This document shows positions 7,078 to 14,303 of a stretch of DNA of 64,000 bases, piece by piece. Source of the DNA: Planctomycetota bacterium (GTDB taxonomy: Bacteria > Planctomycetota > UBA1135 > GCA-002686595); the NCBI GenBank assembly GCA_022446815.1, contig JAKVCD010000018.1, forward strand, positions 37,817 through 101,816. The letters run 5' to 3'. Below the pieces are notes generated by a model. That model made no database searches. It saw nothing but the letters and a program-made list of their open reading frames with translations, and had not been told where the DNA came from. The first letter of the stretch is position 1; each line of letters starts with the position of its first letter. A program made the translations under genes and the position numbers.

Positions 7078-9206
7078 AGAGCACCCGCTGGACAGTCTGG
7101 CCCGCTCTCGCGGTCTTAGCCTTCGTCTTTGTCGCCTCCGTACCGCGGAGCGTGAAAGACCCTAACTCTGGCGCCGCAGCGGCGGCGCGCGGAGAGGCGT
7201 CCAATGTAGAGCCGAACAAGCGCGTCGTTGTCCTCGGTATCGATGGTCTCGATCCCGAACTCCTCGCTGAGACGATGCGACTCTACCCTGAGTACATGCC
7301 TAACTTCCGTAAGTTGATCGAGGAGGGTGACGGCATCTTGTCCCTCGGGACTAGCATCCCGCCCCAGAGCCCTGTTGCTTGGTCGAACTTCATCACAGGC
7401 CTCGATCCTGGGGGACACGGGATCTTCGACTTCATCCATCGTGACCTTGTCACAAGGGCGCCAGCAGCTTCGACTGTGAAGATCGGGCATGTGGACAACC
7501 TCATGCTCTTTGGGGGCTACAAGCTGCCAATGGGAGGGGACTCTCCATCTAACCGCACCGGCGAGCCCTTCTGGGTGACCCTCATGAATCATGGCGTCGC
7601 TGCAGATGTCTGGCGCATGCCGATCAATTTCCCGGTCGAGCCAGCTCTCGGGCTTTCCTTCCCAGGGATGTTGACGCCCGCCTTGGACTCCGCTTACGGC
7701 GAATACACGATCTTCACGACCGACCCTCCGGTAGATATGAACCGCTCTGGAGGTGAATACCGACCGGTGCGTGAGTTCTCGGGGGTAATAGACACCTTCC
7801 TCACTGGCCCTCCGAATCAGTTCAAGGTCGGTGATCCTGCCTCACAAGCTGCGATCTCGTTCTATGTGGACCATGAGTCTCAGTCTGTCGCTATCGACAC
7901 TGGCTTGGATGTCATTGTTATGGAGCCAGGTGAGTGGAGTGACTTCGCTCACGTTAGCTTCGACATGCTCCCGATGGGGATGATGGCAGTCGGAGGTGTT
8001 GTGCGCTTCTATCTGCGTTCGATAGATCCGGTCTTTGAGCTCTACGCTTCACCGATCAACATTGACCCCGAAGCCCCGGCGATGCCGGTCTCTGAGCCGG
8101 ACACTGCATCAGCAGAGCTGGCTGAGCTTATCGGTGTCTACTACACCCAGGGTATGGCCGAAGAGGTCAACGCGCTGAAAGACGAGGTCTTCACCGACGA
8201 GGAGTTCATGGAGCAGGCTGACCTCGTCTACGACGAGCGTGTCCGCATGATGGATGCGGCTCTTGACCGCTATATCGGAGACGGAGAAGGGGGTTTCCTC
8301 TTCTTCTATTACTCCACCATCGACATGGTCAGCCACATGATGTGGCACCTCTCGGATGAGGGGCACCCTCAGTTTCAGCAGGCTAAGGCGCTCGCGAACG
8401 CCGACTCTTCCGCGTGGTCTGGGCGCGAAGGCAGCACTTGGAAGGACATCCTCCACGACCTGCATATCAAGTTCGACCCGATCCTCGGGAGGCTGAGGCA
8501 GCGGGTCGGTGAAGACACTTTGATTTTCGTGATGAGTGATCACGGCTTCGCTCCCTACTCCCGCAAGTTCAGCTTGAACCGCTGGCTCTATGACGAGGGG
8601 TATCTGGTCTTGAAGGACGGGTTTGAGCCGGAGCTCCCGAAATCAGACCCTGATTACAAGCAGGTGTTCATCATGAACTCGGTGGACTGGTCAAAGACCC
8701 GCGCTTACGGCATGGGCTTCAACGGCCTCTATCTGAACCTCGCAGGGCGCGAGCTAGACAATGAGGATACGGAGGAGGATGAGTCAGGCATCGTTCAAGA
8801 GAGCGAGCGTAGGGCTCTTCTCGATGAGCTCAAGGCTAAGCTAGAGGCCGTTCGAGACCCCAAGGACGGCACACAAGTCGTCTATGTGGCGGACATCACC
8901 GAAGACGTCTACAGCGGCGGAAGGATCCCAGAGGCGCCTGACATTCAAGTTGGCTTCAACTCTGGATACGGAAACTCCGATGCCTCTTCGACAGGGCGCG
9001 TCCCGAACAAGCTCCTTGAGGACAACCTCGGCGGGACTTTTAACGGGAACCACTTGATGGCCTCGGAGGTTGTTAAAGGGACCCTGATCACCAATGCCTC
9101 CGTTCAGGAGGGCTCTCACTCGCTTAGAGATCTCACTGTAGAGATCCTCAAGCAGTACGGGATCGCGCCCTCGGTCAATCAGACTGGGCACCCCGTCCTG
9201 CGCTAA
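7074..9206 (+). CDS. Membrane-anchored alkaline phosphatase superfamily protein 2
   Basis: 710 residues, a paralogue of the preceding gene (shared layout: GIDGLDPELLAETM, SPVAWSNFITG, INIDPEAPAMPVS, YSTIDMVSHMMWH, MSDHGFAPY, GNH near the end). A single N-terminal hydrophobic segment (about residues 8-25) followed by an Ala-rich linker suggests a signal anchor with the catalytic domain outside the cytoplasm. It starts within the stop of the upstream gene (ATGA at 7074). Metal ligands appear conserved, so both copies may be active. The operon continues with a small RHH protein 45 bases downstream. Base composition is slightly more T-rich at wobble positions than the first copy, consistent with an older duplication rather than a recent one. 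Confidence 0.82.
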   Translation: MKSTRWTVWPALAVLAFVFVASVPRSVKDPNSGAAAAARGEASNVEPNKRVVVLGIDGLDPELLAETMRLYPEYMPNFRKLIEEGDGILSLGTSIPPQSPVAWSNFITGLDPGGHGIFDFIHRDLVTRAPAASTVKIGHVDNLMLFGGYKLPMGGDSPSNRTGEPFWVTLMNHGVAADVWRMPINFPVEPALGLSFPGMLTPALDSAYGEYTIFTTDPPVDMNRSGGEYRPVREFSGVIDTFLTGPPNQFKVGDPASQAAISFYVDHESQSVAIDTGLDVIVMEPGEWSDFAHVSFDMLPMGMMAVGGVVRFYLRSIDPVFELYASPINIDPEAPAMPVSEPDTASAELAELIGVYYTQGMAEEVNALKDEVFTDEEFMEQADLVYDERVRMMDAALDRYIGDGEGGFLFFYYSTIDMVSHMMWHLSDEGHPQFQQAKALANADSSAWSGREGSTWKDILHDLHIKFDPILGRLRQRVGEDTLIFVMSDHGFAPYSRKFSLNRWLYDEGYLVLKDGFEPELPKSDPDYKQVFIMNSVDWSKTRAYGMGFNGLYLNLAGRELDNEDTEEDESGIVQESERRALLDELKAKLEAVRDPKDGTQVVYVADITEDVYSGGRIPEAPDIQVGFNSGYGNSDASSTGRVPNKLLEDNLGGTFNGNHLMASEVVKGTLITNASVQEGSHSLRDLTVEILKQYGIAPSVNQTGHPVLR

Positions 9207-9251
9207 ACCATTCTCACCCTCTCAACCTAACCACTAACCAAGGAGCCACCC

Positions 9252-9449
9252 ATGTTCGGAGGCGGAAACAAGATCAAGCTCGAAGCTGACCTCATCGAGC
9301 GCGCCAAGCAGGTCGCCGAGGTCGCGGGATACGCGTCCCACGAAGAGTTCATCACCCACATCATCGAGAAGGAGCTCGCCAACTTTGAAGACGGCGCTTC
9401 CGACGAAGAGATCACAGAGAAGCTGAAGGGGCTCGGCTACATCAGCTGA
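9252..9449 (+). CDS. Ribbon-helix-helix-like small protein with LKxLGY tail (paralogue)
   Basis: 65 residues with a clear ribosome site AAGGAG (9240-9245). KIKLEADLIERAKQVAEVAG followed by YASHEEFITHIIEKEL matches the strand-helix-helix layout of the 1643-1882 protein. Both end in the same acidic-then-LKxLGY tail (here EITEKLKGLGYIS). It sits between the AlkP-superfamily pair and a membrane protein gene, so it is a second member of the same regulator or adaptor family. With no operator-like repeat directly upstream it is probably read from the operon's main promoter. It could bind DNA as a dimer; a role as a membrane-protein partner is not excluded. Confidence 0.65.
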   Translation: MFGGGNKIKLEADLIERAKQVAEVAGYASHEEFITHIIEKELANFEDGASDEEITEKLKGLGYIS

Positions 9450-9469
9450 GCCAGACCTGAGGTCACGTC

Positions 9470-10321
9470 ATGGACGCCGCCAACTCCTTCTTCACGACAC
9501 TGTTCGATGCGATCCTCACCCCCCTCGAGTGGGGCGGCGAGGCCTTCGCGTTGATCTTCGTGAGCGGAATCTTCGGCGTCCTCGCCCTCTGGATCTTCAA
9601 GTACATCTCCTGGCAGAAGGGGATCGGCTTCGTGAAGGACCGGATCAAGGGTCACATGATCGCGATCAGGATCTATCAGGACGACCTCGCTATCGTGGGG
9701 AAGTCGGTGGTGGCTGTGCTCTTGCGCAACTTCCAATACGTCGGGCTCAACTTCGGGCCCTTCATCCCCCTCGCAATCCCCTTCGTGTTCGTCGTCGCGC
9801 AGACAGTCGTTCGCTATGGCTTCGATCCGATCCCGGTTGTCGCTGAGGAGGGCCTCGCGGGCGCAGGCAATGAGCTGCGCGTTGAGTTCAAGGCGGATAA
9901 GCGCGCGGAGTGCGCCGGGCTCGAAGTCGTGTTGCCGGAGGGCTTAGAGGCGACCTCTCCTCTCGTGCGCGTCCCCTCACAAGGCGTCGCGTTCCAGGAG
10001 TTCGTCGCGCGGGCGCCGGGCTCCTATGCGATCGAGTTGCGCTTCCCTGACGGTCGCGTTGAGACGAAGGCGGTCGTCGCAGGTGACGAGCCGGACCGCG
10101 TCATGCAGCCCGAGCGGGTGGCAGGCGCCTTCAGCGCCATGCTGTGGCCTGCGGAGCCTCGCTTTGATGAGAGCTCACCTCTCGAGCGTGTCGCGTTCAT
10201 CTATCCAGAGAGTGACCTAGGCTGGCTCCCAGGCGGTCCTGTGGGCGTGCTCTTGGTCTTTGTTGTGGCCTCGATGCTCTTTGGCTTCCTCGCCTTGAAG
10301 CCGCTAGGCGTGAAGATTTAG
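9470..10321 (+). CDS. Integral membrane protein, unknown (loosely Oxa1/EMC3-like topology)
   Basis: 283 residues. Hydrophobic segments lie near 26-45, 78-112 (probably one or two helices) and 258-276. Between the first two is a charged amphipathic stretch (WQKGIGFVKDRIKGHMIAIR). The part from about 120 to 250 is soluble and beta-rich (GNELRVEFKADKRAE, GSYAIELRFPDGRVE), likely an extracytoplasmic Ig-like domain. The order helix, amphipathic cytosolic hairpin, helices recalls small Oxa1/YidC/EMC3-type proteins, but I see no diagnostic motif, so this is only a suggestion. It starts 20 bases after the RHH gene and probably belongs to the AlkP operon. Confidence 0.6.
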   Translation: MDAANSFFTTLFDAILTPLEWGGEAFALIFVSGIFGVLALWIFKYISWQKGIGFVKDRIKGHMIAIRIYQDDLAIVGKSVVAVLLRNFQYVGLNFGPFIPLAIPFVFVVAQTVVRYGFDPIPVVAEEGLAGAGNELRVEFKADKRAECAGLEVVLPEGLEATSPLVRVPSQGVAFQEFVARAPGSYAIELRFPDGRVETKAVVAGDEPDRVMQPERVAGAFSAMLWPAEPRFDESSPLERVAFIYPESDLGWLPGGPVGVLLVFVVASMLFGFLALKPLGVKI

Positions 10322-10331
10322 GCTCACCTCT

Positions 10332-10880
10332 ATGTTCGACGCAGGGATCGAGCGAGCGATAAGGACAGCGACCGCCGCGCACGCAGGGCAGACCCGAAAG
10401 GGCTCAGAGTTGCCCTACATAACCCACCCGGTCCACTTAGCCTTGATGCTAGAGCGCGCGGGGGCAGCGAGCGTCACGGTCCAGGCGGGGCTCCTCCACG
10501 ACGTCGTCGAGGACTGCGATGACTGGACCCTCGAGCGACTCGAGGCAGAGTTCGGAGCGGAGGTCACGGGGATCGTCGCGGAGCTCACTGAGGACAAGAC
10601 CAAGAGCTGGGAGGAGCGGAAGCTCGCCGCGGCTGAGAAGGTCGCGACCATGAGCACAGAGGGGGCGCTCGTAAAGGCCGTGGACCAGCTGCATAACCTC
10701 AAGGCTCTTGAAGATTCTCTGGAGCGTGCGGAGGACCCTGCGGAGGTCTGGTGTCACTTCAACGGTGGGCGAGAGGGCACGATCGATATGGCGACGCGAC
10801 TGCTCGAGTCGCTCACAGGTCGCGTAGACCCTCAAATCACGGACGCTTCAGCAAGCGCCTTAGCGGCGATCCGCGGTTGA
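10332..10880 (+). CDS. HD-domain (p)ppGpp hydrolase-like protein (SpoT/MESH1 type)
   Basis: 182 residues. The HD metal-binding set is complete: His32 (ITHPV), His56-Asp57 in GLLHDVVED (53-61, the HDxxED signature of RelA/SpoT hydrolase domains) and VKAVDQLHNL (the NxxD/DxxHN segment). There is no synthetase, TGS or ACT domain, so it is a stand-alone small alarmone hydrolase-type protein like MESH1. MESH1 enzymes can cleave ppGpp and also NADPH 2'-phosphate. In a PAPS-making neighbourhood a 3'-phosphonucleotide substrate is an interesting alternative, but that is speculation. It starts 10 bases after the membrane protein gene, in the same operon. Confidence 0.82.
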   Translation: MFDAGIERAIRTATAAHAGQTRKGSELPYITHPVHLALMLERAGAASVTVQAGLLHDVVEDCDDWTLERLEAEFGAEVTGIVAELTEDKTKSWEERKLAAAEKVATMSTEGALVKAVDQLHNLKALEDSLERAEDPAEVWCHFNGGREGTIDMATRLLESLTGRVDPQITDASASALAAIRG

Positions 10881-10930
10881 GCGGACGCTACCCGTTGCCG
10901 CATTCTGCTCGCAGGGATAGAAATGGAGCC

Positions 10931-12634
10931 ATGAGGTCTCTCCTCTCATGCGCTGCGCTCCTCTTTGTGGTCTTCGCGATGGCTCCCTCGGCCTCTGGTC
11001 AAGGCGGCTACGTGACGAAGAAGCACCCGTCTCGGGGGATCGACTTTCGCAAGCCTAAGCGCTGGGACAAGCTCCCCGTCCAGCCGACAGAGGAGTGGGT
11101 GCGCTTTCAGCTTCTTGAGCCCGTCCCTGAGGAAGAGCGTGAGAGGCGACGGCTGCAACCGAAGATTGAGATCATCGACATCCCCTATGTCGCAGATTCT
11201 TCGCCTGTGACCGGGGCTCCGACGGAGCCGAAGGAGCCCGAGGGTGACCCCGTTGGGCCCGCCCCGGAGGCTGATGGAGAGGGTGAAGAGCCCGGAGAGG
11301 GCGCGAATGAGGAGGAGGCAGAAGAGGAGAAGCCGCCGCCGCCGCCGCTCAACAGCTGGGAGCGCTACCTCGAGCGGAAGCTGAAGGGGTGGAAGGCAGA
11401 GCTCGTCGAGGAGCTTCGGCCTAAGGGGACACGTGACGAGGTCTGGACTCGCGAGGTCTATCGCCTGACGAGGGGAGCGCGCGGAGGGAGCGATGACGGC
11501 GGCAGGCGTCGCGGTCGTAGCCAGCGCAGCGCTCGCCGTACGGGCTACGCCTACGTCTGGAGCATCCCGCGTCGGCGCACAGTGGTGGTCTTCGGCCAGT
11601 GTGCTGAGGATGACCTCGGAGAGCTCGAGCCTATCTTCGAGGAGGTCGGGACAGAGCTGCGGCTGTATCAACCGGACCTCCGCGAGGACGAGCGCTGGCG
11701 CAAGCGCTACGCGCAGAAGGGCTACCGCGCCATCGACTACCGCACGCCCGTCCGTATCGAGGCGATGGAGGACGGCTGGAAGGTTGAGGACACCGAGAAC
11801 TACATCATCGTCTACAACACTTCAGACCAACCGCTGATACGCCGCATCGTCAAAGATCTCGAGGACATCCGGGAGAAGTACATCGAGCTCTTCCCGCCGA
11901 GCGGCCCGATCGAGGCGGTCTCTACCGTGCGCATATGCAGCAGCATGGAGGAGTATCACTCCTACGGCGGGCCGCCAGGCTCTGCGGGTTACTGGTATGA
12001 CGTGACCGAAGAGCTGGTCCTCCCTGACGCGACGGTGCGAAAGAAGGGTGAGAGGACGGACAAGTCGAATACTTTCATCATCCTCTACCACGAGGCCTTC
12101 CACCAATACATCCACTACTCCGCGGGTAAGCTCGCGCCGCACTCATGGTTCAACGAAGGCTATGGTGACTACTTCTCTGGCGCCGACATCTCAGGCGGAA
12201 AGGTCAAGAGGATCGGGCCCAACCCGTGGCGGGTCGCAACGATCAAGCGCGCGGTAGAGCAGCGTAAGCACGTCCCGCTCGAGGACCTCATCCGCTATGA
12301 GCAGCGCGACTACTATCGCAACGCAGGCCTCTGCTATGCCGAGGGTTGGTCCCTCGTCTACTTTCTCAACACGAGCAAAGTGGCCCTGCGCCATGAGACC
12401 TGGTCACAGATCCTCACGGTCTATTTTGAGACTCTGAAGGCGGCGTGGGCAGAGCAACTGGCCCGGCTCGAGGCCGAGGGCAAGGAGGAGGACGCCACTG
12501 CGAAGCTCGCGGCCCAGAAAGAGGCGCGGGAGGCAGCGGTCGACGCGGCCTTTGAGGGCGTCGACATCTGGGAGCTCCAGAAGGCCTGGATGGAGTACGT
12601 GGCAGAGATCCCCGATCCGAACGAGAAGCGCTAG
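10931..12634 (+). CDS. Secreted zinc-metallopeptidase-like protein (DUF1570-like)
   Basis: 567 residues from ATG at 10931, picked because MRSLLSCAALLFVVFAMAPSASG is a clean signal peptide preceded by GGAG; the open frame further upstream is a shadow of the HD gene. Residues ~100-135 are an acidic Pro/Glu linker ending in PPPPP. The C-terminal half holds HEAFHQYIH (387-395, HExxH) and NEGYGDYF with Glu409, the third zinc ligand of gluzincins, so an active peptidase is plausible. The C-terminus has a charged coiled region rich in Lys/Glu. Its stop overlaps the convergent cysQ stop (CTAG). Target unknown; many planctomycetes carry DUF1570 proteins of this kind. Confidence 0.7.
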   Translation: MRSLLSCAALLFVVFAMAPSASGQGGYVTKKHPSRGIDFRKPKRWDKLPVQPTEEWVRFQLLEPVPEEERERRRLQPKIEIIDIPYVADSSPVTGAPTEPKEPEGDPVGPAPEADGEGEEPGEGANEEEAEEEKPPPPPLNSWERYLERKLKGWKAELVEELRPKGTRDEVWTREVYRLTRGARGGSDDGGRRRGRSQRSARRTGYAYVWSIPRRRTVVVFGQCAEDDLGELEPIFEEVGTELRLYQPDLREDERWRKRYAQKGYRAIDYRTPVRIEAMEDGWKVEDTENYIIVYNTSDQPLIRRIVKDLEDIREKYIELFPPSGPIEAVSTVRICSSMEEYHSYGGPPGSAGYWYDVTEELVLPDATVRKKGERTDKSNTFIILYHEAFHQYIHYSAGKLAPHSWFNEGYGDYFSGADISGGKVKRIGPNPWRVATIKRAVEQRKHVPLEDLIRYEQRDYYRNAGLCYAEGWSLVYFLNTSKVALRHETWSQILTVYFETLKAAWAEQLARLEAEGKEEDATAKLAAQKEAREAAVDAAFEGVDIWELQKAWMEYVAEIPDPNEKR

Positions 12635-13446
12635 TCCTCGAGCGCGCCGCAAGCAGCGACAGCCTCTAGGACGCGCTCCGCGATCGCGGGTCGGCAGATC
12701 ACGAGCTCGTGGTTGACTGGATCTGGCTGGTTGTAGCGATGCGGCTCGCCGCGCAGCTTCGAGACGTGCCAGCCAGCCGCGCGCGCGATGGTCTCGGGGG
12801 CGCAGGTGTCCCACTCCTTCAAGCCCACCTTGTGCACATAGACGTCTGCGCGTCCGAGCAGCAGGGTCGAGACCTTGTTTCCGACAGAGCCCTCTCGGAC
12901 GAGGCTGGCGCCGAGCTCCTCTTGGAGCTTCTCCATCCAGGGCGGGGTGTGGCTGCGGCTGCATGCCATACGGATCGTCTCAGGCACCTCAGAGTCACCG
13001 GTGATGAGCTCGCCACCTCCGACGAGGCCGCAGCGCTCTTGTCCGGGCAGGCTCACAGCCCACATCGTCTTCCCCTGAGCGGGGAGATCTACCGCGCCGA
13101 GAGCGCACTCGTTGTCGACCGTGAGGGCGACATGGACTGCCCAGTCCTCTCGGAGCTGGCTGTACTCCTTCGTCCCGTCGAGGGGGTCGATGATCCAGGC
13201 CCTGGGGATCGAGAGGCGCTCCGGTGAGTCTGCTGTCTCCTCGGAGAGGATCCCGTCCGCAGGGTAGCGGCCCGCGATGACGCCTTGGAGGTAGCCGTCA
13301 GCCGCTTGGTCTCCGACGTCAGCGAGCATCTTGCCCTCCCAGCGCTCTGCCTCGCGGAGGCCTTGCACGCGCTTCCCCGCAGCTTGTGCGATTGTGATGG
13401 CGAACTCTAGCTCGCGCTCGATCTCTTCCGGTGTGAGCTCAGTCAT
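12631..13446 (-). CDS. cysQ: 3'(2'),5'-bisphosphate nucleotidase (CysQ, inositol monophosphatase family)
   Basis: 271 residues. Family motifs are complete: ILSEE (66-70, metal-binding Glu), IIDPLDGTKEY (85-95, DPxDGT) and EWDTCAPE (211-218, with Asp213). The enzyme hydrolyses PAP (left after sulfotransfer) and PAPS to AMP/APS, relieving PAP toxicity; inositol phosphate activity is possible in this fold. The DGTKEY form with Lys after DGT is more typical of CysQ than of inositol monophosphatases. It is transcribed with the upstream rhodanese gene (15-base gap), opposite to the PAPS-synthesis genes. Its presence close to sat and cysC supports genuine PAPS turnover in this organism. Confidence 0.88.
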   Translation of the reverse strand: MTELTPEEIERELEFAITIAQAAGKRVQGLREAERWEGKMLADVGDQAADGYLQGVIAGRYPADGILSEETADSPERLSIPRAWIIDPLDGTKEYSQLREDWAVHVALTVDNECALGAVDLPAQGKTMWAVSLPGQERCGLVGGGELITGDSEVPETIRMACSRSHTPPWMEKLQEELGASLVREGSVGNKVSTLLLGRADVYVHKVGLKEWDTCAPETIARAAGWHVSKLRGEPHRYNQPDPVNHELVICRPAIAERVLEAVAACGALED

Positions 13447-13461
13447 GGGGGAGGGGTCGTC

Positions 13462-13995
13462 TCAGGTGTTCGATCTGGGGCCTGACCAGGTGGGATAGCC
13501 GCCGGTGAGGTTGTGTAGGCCGTCATAGCCTTTCGAGGAGAGGTAATCACAAGCTGCCGCAGAGCGCACCCCCGCCGCGCAGTAAATGACGATGGGCCTC
13601 TTGTCTCGAGGCAGCTCATGCATCCTCGCCTCTAGCTCATCGACTGGGATGAGCAGGGCCCCCTCGGCGTGACCCCCTACGGTCTCGCGGGGGGTGCGCA
13701 CGTCGAGGATGTGTGCATCTGAGTCGTTCAGGAGCCCGAGGGCCTCTGCGCCAGAGACGTCTCGCCACAGGCGGCCCTCCTCGACTTGGTCTGGGTCGAG
13801 CTCCTCCCCCTTGGCCATCTTGGCCAAAAGGCGCCGCTGGATGATCAGGGCCTCTTCGACCTCGGCGGAGAGGTTCCGCTGCTGTCGCGGGAGGTCCCGC
13901 TCGAGGTCTTCCAGGCGAGAGGCGTGGACAGAGCTCCTCAGCCAGGCCCCGAGGGCGAGGGCGATGAGGGAGAGCACAAGGGCTGCGGTGGTCAT
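13462..13995 (-). CDS. Membrane-anchored rhodanese-domain protein
   Basis: 177 residues. One N-terminal membrane helix (about 3-19) is followed by a charged coiled-coil-like stretch (28-75), then a single rhodanese domain from about 78 (AHILDVRTPRET, GALLIPVDELEAR). The active-site loop is YCAAGVRSA with Cys139, so sulfurtransfer or a persulfide-carrier role is chemically possible. Topology from the positive-charge pattern is uncertain. It is the first gene of a two-gene unit with cysQ. The Asp/Glu/Arg-rich coiled coil between anchor and domain could mediate dimer formation. Confidence 0.82.
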   Translation of the reverse strand: MTTAALVLSLIALALGAWLRSSVHASRLEDLERDLPRQQRNLSAEVEEALIIQRRLLAKMAKGEELDPDQVEEGRLWRDVSGAEALGLLNDSDAHILDVRTPRETVGGHAEGALLIPVDELEARMHELPRDKRPIVIYCAAGVRSAAACDYLSSKGYDGLHNLTGGYPTWSGPRSNT

Positions 13996-14303
13996 GGGCG
14001 AATCCTAGCAGTCGGTGGGGCCGGGCGGCGCTCCCCAGCCTCGGATCCTGGCCAGAAGAGAGCGCTCGAAGCGGCAGGGCGGCGGCCCTCCAAGGTCTGA
14101 CTGAAGAACGGAGTGAGGTCTTGCTGACGCATCCGCAGACTCTCTGTAAGATGGTTGCCCGAAAAGCTGCTTCGACAGGACGCTAGCCTCGCTTGGCTGG
14201 GTCCTAGCTGGGCGGCGCCAGAGGGCCCGATCGCGGATCGAGCCTGCCTCCAAGAGACTGAAAAATTGAGCTGTGCCTCTCTGATCACGGGGCGCGAGCC
14301 AAC
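13996..14303 (+). promoter_or_regulatory. Intergenic region with probable korAB promoter
   Basis: About 308 bases between divergent genes. TTGCTG (around 14121) followed by TGTAAGAT (around 14147) is a possible promoter with imperfect spacing. It would leave a leader of roughly 150 bases containing inverted CTAGC/GCTAG-type repeats. No clear ribosome site precedes the korA ATG. Nothing else recognisable is seen. Confidence 0.3.
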
